NCBI GenBank assembly: GCA_029204225.1
Contig: CM055104.1
Span: forward strand, 19,747,761 to 19,811,760
Source of the DNA: Diphasiastrum complanatum
Lineage: Eukaryota > Streptophyta > Lycopodiopsida > Lycopodiales > Lycopodiaceae
DNA length: 64,000 bases
Direction of reading: 5' to 3'
The notes beneath the pieces are model-generated. The model saw only the letters and a list, made by a program, of their open reading frames with translations. It made no database searches and was not told the DNA's origin. The translations under genes and the position numbers were made by a program. Positions 58,066 through 64,000 of the stretch are shown piece after piece; within the stretch, counting starts at the first letter, position 1; the number at the start of each line of letters is the position of its first letter.

Positions 58066-58740
58066 AGAATGCTATATAGAAAATGAAGTCTTCCAGGTAC
58101 ATATCTAATGGCAGCCTGGTATAAAAGCATGTAAATAAGGTCTCTTTTGCTGAGCATATTTGATCCGGCTTCATTACCATGTTTCTGAGCAGCAGTGGAG
58201 GTCCATTTAGTTGGCTGTACTATTCTTTTGACTGCTGGGAGAAGTTATGGTTCATAGATTCAATTAACCTTTACCCTTCACCTAGAATGACCCCATTGGT
58301 CAAATGTGAGAGAGAGGCTATATGAATGAAGTGCTTAGTCCAAGGTTCGATTGTAACTAGGTTGCAGATTCAGTGTCAAGTTGGAAGTTGGCTGCATTAA
58401 TAAGTTACTGATGATATTGATGTCATAATGACTGCATTGTTGGCAGAATATGTTGTATAGGTTCTCCTGTATAGAAACTTCATTCTCTTGCTTTGTTAAT
58501 GCAGCAATGCGATGAGACTTGTAGATGGGTTACTGAAATGTTCACTTTCGTTGAGATCCTGATTATGACGAGTTGTTTTTTTGTTGGTATTTTAAGATCC
58601 ACCACGCGGCTTCCATGTCTTCGTTATTTTTTGCTCTTTGCAGAATAGTTGGAGAAAACACTGTATAGTATTTTGTACATGGATTGTGTACATCTCCTTG
58701 TTTGTAATACAAAAGGATGCCATTTTGAAAGCTAGATGTG
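58066..58740 (+). other. UBP 3' UTR and likely polyadenylation region
   Basis: After the stop the sequence is AT-rich with no further coding signal. A cluster of TGTA/TTGTA elements (TTTTGTACAT, TGTGTACATC, TTTGTAATAC) at 58670-58712 resembles plant far-upstream and cleavage elements; no AATAAA is seen nearby. A poly(A) site around 58700-58740 is inferred, not proven. Confidence 0.45.
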
Positions 58741-61547
58741 TCATGTCTTGCTTATCAAAAAGATAAGGCTTCTAGTCTAAATTGAATTTGTCTTCAGCAT
58801 CATGGTGGAGTGTAAGCTTTGAGTTTTGAGAAATTACCACTCAGCTTGTAATTCAGTTGCATTTGATGGAGCTTATGGAAAATGCCTCATATTTATGCCA
58901 ACATAAATATTGCTAGTTGATGTTGTACATCACAGAGGCAGTTTGAGCTGATATGAAAATTATGAAATGGAACTCCAGTGCTTGGAACATTGTGTTGAAA
59001 ACAGAGAAAAGATCAACAAAGTTTCTAATGTCCAACGACTTGAGTCCCATCATGTGTTTGCTTAATAAAGAAGGAATGTTCTTGGATTTTTAACATACTG
59101 GAGGGATGAGTTAGGCAATTACAAACTACTTATAACAGTATATGAGCAAATTTTGAAGGATAAATGTACATGAGATTTATTTAGAATGTGATGGTTTTGG
59201 TAGAAATCCGAGCCTGTATACTATGTTGCCCAATAATATAAGGGACTCAACAAAATGGAAGGAGGGCTACGTTTTCAAGCAAAAGCGGATTGTGACTGTT
59301 CCCAGCATTAGATTGGAATCTTAGCTAACATAAATCACTTTTCAATAAGTATTGGCTTGACTTTACCAATGTTTTTAATTGGGTCTGAGTGTCAGTTTTC
59401 TCCATACTTTTGATCAACATATTAACATTCTTTTGTAGCCATTTCAGTGTGTCTGGTATAGCTTTGACTCATAAGTTGGTATCGGAGCTCTTTTCTGGTC
59501 CAAGTGGAGGCACCACATTTCTTAGTAAGGATATCTGCTATAGTGCGTGCTGCAAAATGAGAAGGCGGCTTTCAACATTTTGGGAAAAACCCCCCTAATT
59601 ATTTTTTATTTGGGCTCTAATTTGCATGTAATGATGAGACTTCAATTCTGTCAGTTTTCTTAGGCTCCTAGCATCAGATTGCCTAAGAAAACGCAATTTG
59701 TTTTCCAAAATCATCCATTAGATTTTGGGTTATTTGGAACTGTAATTTTGTAGCTTTCAGCTGATTCATCTTCTACGTACCTTTTGGCAACGACTTCAGG
59801 CCATAACTGCATCAGTGTCTAGACTGGGGCACTTCCATTGCAACAAACAGCTTATCAATCAGATCTCTCAAACTCATGAGTCAAATAGTTTGTCAAAATA
59901 GGGAGACTATGAATATTTTGTTTAAGATCTGAATGGACCTTCATCTTTTCTGCATCTAGGTGCCTGTCTTTGCAACTTACAGTTCTTGAATCAGAGTTGT
60001 GGCATTCTTTGTTTCAACTTCAAAATTTGGTCAAAAGGGGTACATTTTGGATCTTATGCTATCAATGTTTCTGTTTAAGATCAGCTTGGATCTACTCGTT
60101 CTCTATTGTTCTAAATGCAGTAGACCACTTGGATAGGGTAGATGGGATGATTAATTTATAATTGCTTCATGTATGAAGAAGGGCTTAATAATTAGAACAG
60201 GGGCAACTTGAGCCTTGGGAGAGGAAGATGCAAATGTAGGACGTAAATATTCTATGTAAAATTGTCTTCCTCTCTCAAGGTTTAAACTGTCAATGGCCAA
60301 CATATGCTCGGAGCTAGTGTCTTTGATTAGTTTTCTTTTTCTAATATTGATTTTGCTGTGTTTTCCTATTTGATATGTTCTCTGTTGCTGGTTGTGCTTG
60401 GTGTTCTATGGTTGCAACGACTTTCATTTGTTACTTTAATTTCTAAAAGCAGTTTTTGCTTGTTAGTTTGTGTGATATTACTCACTCTCTTTTTGATATT
60501 CATGTTTCCAAAATGTCCGTTCAAAAGCTTTTGCTCATTCTATCCCTGATCGTTTACTTCCATTGGTCTCTTCTCTTTTTGTTTTGTCTTCTTCTCAAGT
60601 ATGTTTTGCAATTTAGCCTGCTATAGGAAAATTGCTTCAAAACTATGTTCTTTTTCAGCTGTCATCCTCTTTATCAGTGCATGATATCTAGAGCTTTTTA
60701 TCCTCTTTATCATGTGCTTCTTCTGTTGTTCATTGACAGTAACATTTATCTTATATTCAGTTGGTAGAGGTTTCTAATTAGATTGCTAAGTTTCTTCATG
60801 GGGGTTTTATAAGTCCTAGTATTGACATTTGTGCCTCTCCTGTCACTTGCCGACAAAAGGGATACCATTGTACTTAAATCGTTTTCCTTGATGACCTTTG
60901 TGTGTGGTTCTAAGATTTTTTTTTTAATTAAGTTTATGTTTTGAATATCATCGCATTTTTTATTGCCAAGATGATGAATTCAAGACGGCTTTTGATACTA
61001 AAAACGATCATCATGACAATTGTTCAATAAAAAAAATATGCTCTTTGGTTTGTTATTGACTAGTATGACTATCATAAGGCCTTTGTTGCTTCTATTGAGG
61101 ATCAACACGTGTGTCTCCATTTTGGTCATAAGTGTTGTTTACAAGATCCCACGCTTATTGCTAAGCTTGTTGCTTGATGTCAAGGGCCCTTGGAGATTTG
61201 TAGTGTGATTACTCCTATCACTCATGAGCTTGAGCTTGTGTCCAATTTTACTTCCATGTCAATCTCCTCCTAGTCATTGTTCCCATGACTGATGCTATCG
61301 TGTATTCTTTTTTTACTAGTATTAACCTTTGTCATTGTATTCATGTGCTATCAATTAGGCACATATTCATCAACATTGACATAGATCCATTGTTGAGTTC
61401 TTGGTGCAATGGAAGGGAACTATCAACCAATGTACTTGAGGAACCAAAGAGGTTTTCTATGCTCAAGTAAATATTGATGCGATTACTTCTCACATTTCTC
61501 TACAAAGTGAATATATAGTTGTTCTTGATGTACTATATCTTGTTTTA

Positions 61548-61585
61548 TTACTATTATTATCATTATTATTATTATTATCATTGCT
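61548..61585. repeat. ATT microsatellite
   Basis: (ATT)n with ATC interruptions. Confidence 0.85.
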
Positions 61586-61685
61586 ATATTGGCATTGAGA
61601 ACAATTTTGGGAAGACGGTAAAGTTACAAGCGTTCATTTGCAATTGCTTGGTTCCATAATGCTATTTAACTTAAATTTTATCTCT

Positions 61686-61700
61686 CCCCTCCCCCCCCCG

Positions 61701-61734
<34 letters not shown>
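61686..61734. repeat. Poly-C tract with a 33-base pure run
   Basis: Nine to ten Cs, GA, then 33 Cs in a row (61702-61734). The complementary G run could form G-quadruplexes. The true length is uncertain because such runs are hard to sequence. Confidence 0.9.
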
Positions 61735-61735
<1 letters not shown>

Positions 61736-64000
61736 CAATGCAAGTATTTGGGCACAAACAATTATCTTGTTGCATTTAGTCGTAAATCTTGGGACTTGGG
61801 CCTTGAGGACTTGATACACTTTGATTGATATTATATATTAGCTTTCCTGATTGGGCTAGAGTAATACATTGTGACCCTACATGTCCCCATCCTTATAAAT
61901 AGAGTTAAACATTGAGTATTAGGTTGCTTTATGTAAATATTTTTAAATCAAGATCTTCATAACTTAAATCATTTTTGGGCAAAGTTTTGACTTTGATATC
62001 TTCCAATATCTTATTATTAGATTAAAAGATTGTTAGCGTTCTCATTGATTTTGTCAACATGGTCATATTATTTTGCAATTATTTTAGTATAATTTGTCAA
62101 ATTCTTCCTCATAATCATACGTGAGTTAATGATTGTACCGAATTGTTGATACTTTTTTGAAGTTGATTTGAATAGTAAGCTACATGGGGATTAGAATCAT
62201 GAGGGATGTATCCTCAAAACAGCCATGCAAACAATGTATGTGCACTAGAATTCATGGATCAAGCTACACTTGCAGAGCATAAGTTCAAAGTGTTTTCACT
62301 GGTTTTGACAATGATGCCCCTAACTTGTTTGCTAATGATGAGGGAGACTTATGTAAAGAAAATTTATCTCACAAATCAATATTATTCTTTCATCCACTTC
62401 TTCTGATTATGAATTGGAGAATCAGTAATTCCATTCGCACTGTCGATTTAGGTAGGTTCACACAAAAATTCCCCCTATTGATTGACTCTCGTTGTTTAGG
62501 GCTTCCTTTCCTCTTCTTGAAGTTAGGAGTTTGCTTCAGCGCACAAACTAGAACATACAAGAGAGAAAAATCTTGTTTGAGAAACACCACTTTGCAAGTA
62601 TTGTGCCAATGATTGTGTTCCAAGTTGAAGCCTAATTTGGGGAAAAAAGCAATTGTCAACCATTCAAATATCAATTAACCTGTAATATCGTCTTAATGAT
62701 GTAACATGGCATTTATTCCATCATTGTGCATATTGTCAAAGTCCATCTCTTAGGCATTTTAGATGTGTGATCAACTAGTGTACATTCCTTTCTTTCCACT
62801 ATGCATACACTTCTCTATGGTTGATGTATACAACCTCTTCTATATAGCCCATCATGTTTGCTAAGGAGATTGAGAAAAGCGTCTTTTTTGTAGTTGTGTG
62901 CTTGCAATCATGATGTTAGTGACAATACAATTACATTTTATCATCTCATTTTTGCAAACTTAAATATTGTTATGTGCTTAACCTTGTTGTGCTGAATAAG
63001 CATTGATAATGCTTTTGTGGCCCTAAGTCTCCTTCAATGATGATGCCACTTTAATCCATAACTTGAATATACAAAAGTGTATGATTAAAACTTTTAGGTG
63101 ATTAGTTTTGTATTTGGCATGACATACACCATCCAAGCATGGTTCCTCAAATGAATGCAAATATTTTCTTCACATGTGATGAATTAATAGGAAACTATCT
63201 AATTTGAAAGCTATTTTTAAAACTTCAAGAGAGCTTTTGTTTTCTAGATATTGTGCAAGAGCAAGGCTATACTCACCAATCAAAAGTCTCCATATTGACT
63301 AACTCGTATTTTTTTAAATATGTGCATTGGATCATACTGGCAAATGATGAAGAGATCACTTCAATATGATACAAAAATGAAATAGAGCTTGCTTTTGTAT
63401 ATCTTGGAGTGGCTTATTGCTGGATTAAAAGCAAAGATTGTGCATATCCCTTGGAAACATCCTATTTGGAGAGATTTCTTTCTCAAATCTTTTACGCACA
63501 TGTGCGCATGCGCGCTCAATCGTTTTAAAAAGCTTACAAAAGTCAAAAAATCTTGTAATGTCTTATATGATGTAATGAAGATGAGTATAAGCAAATTGGT
63601 TAGCTATAAGCAAATGTACCTATTTGAAAAAAAAATGTATTCCATAATTTTTAGAATATAAAAGATGGATTGAAATTCATCCAATTTTGATCTATCATAT
63701 ATTGTCCACCTTGAAATGAAAAGCAACAAAAAAAATCTCAAAAATAAAATGTGAGACTTCATACATATGGATTGTCTTTTGTAGCTCTTCCAATTCCTCG
63801 TCAAATGGTGCAACATGAAAATTCCTATTTTTTTTGTATATTGATCATAAATAGGAATTGTAAATCATAAACTGCTCAATTTATATTTTTAGCATGGGGA
63901 ATCTTCTACATCGCTAGCCAAGTAGATAATGTACTTTCTTGTATGCTAAAAAGGTTTACACCATTGGTTGCAAACTCACACCTTACAATCCTTTTTTCAT

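Larger units (their letters stand above)
58741..64000 (+). other. Intergenic DNA downstream of UBP
   Basis: About 5.3 kb of AT-rich sequence with only short ORFs. The hydrophobic ORF at 60358-60549 and the ORF at 62325-62612 have no recognisable motif. A TGGTATCGGAGC at 59477-59488 is one mismatch from the iMet primer site, suggesting an LTR remnant to its left. No tRNA, rRNA or second host gene was seen. Confidence 0.5.

Noticed and set aside
60358-60549. Small membrane protein ORF
   Set aside because: The hydrophobic reading comes from T-rich sequence; no start context, homologue or neighbouring gene supports it.

Overview
This is a stretch of nuclear DNA from a seed plant with a large, repeat-rich genome, most likely a gymnosperm. 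That placement is an inference from multi-kilobase retrotransposon-filled introns inside a conserved gene and from residues that differ from the angiosperm consensus. There is no sign of bacterial or organellar sequence.

The only host gene I can support is the 3' half of a UBP12/UBP13-type ubiquitin-specific protease (plant USP7 orthologue) on the + strand. Twenty-one exons between 6759 and 58065 encode 650 residues: the last ~26 residues of the USP catalytic domain, then the whole USP7-like C-terminal ubiquitin-like region, ending in a stop at 58063-58065. Every junction keeps the reading frame and no exon has an internal stop. The MATH domain and nearly all of the catalytic domain lie left of the window. 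Fourteen of the 20 introns are under 1.5 kb; six are 4-16 kb and carry almost all the mobile DNA. Three introns (after 39794, 48570 and 57524) start with GC instead of GT.

Layout: 1-3940 is an LTR/Gypsy element on the minus strand that runs off the left edge and is inserted in an older Gypsy remnant (3941-5160); 5190-6015 is a decayed hAT transposase; exons 1-6 lie at 6759-8130; a copia remnant and an LTR-like element with inverted ends occupy intron 6 (8131-12861); a scrambled Gypsy element and a CT/CA microsatellite are in intron 7; a Gypsy RT trace with an LTR is in intron 8; exons 9-10 lie at 21678-22172; intron 10 (16.2 kb) holds a copia element nested in an integrase-deleted copia element, followed by LTR fragments; exons 11-15 lie at 38382-41896; intron 15 has a copia gag trace, a Gypsy tail and LTR fragments; exons 16-18 lie at 48505-49218; intron 18 (8.2 kb) holds tandem repeats, a hAT-type transposase with a proline-rich AT-hook tail, a convergent coiled-coil ORF and GC-rich palindromic repeats; exons 19-21 and the 3' UTR follow; 58740-64000 is gene-poor DNA.

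The items most worth follow-up are the cluster of GC-AG introns, the GC-rich hAT-like region at 52.3-56.9 kb with its unusual tail, convergent ORF and palindromes, the integrase-less copia element, and pairs of inverted LTRs that flank groups of host exons. None of these is proven to be a new system.
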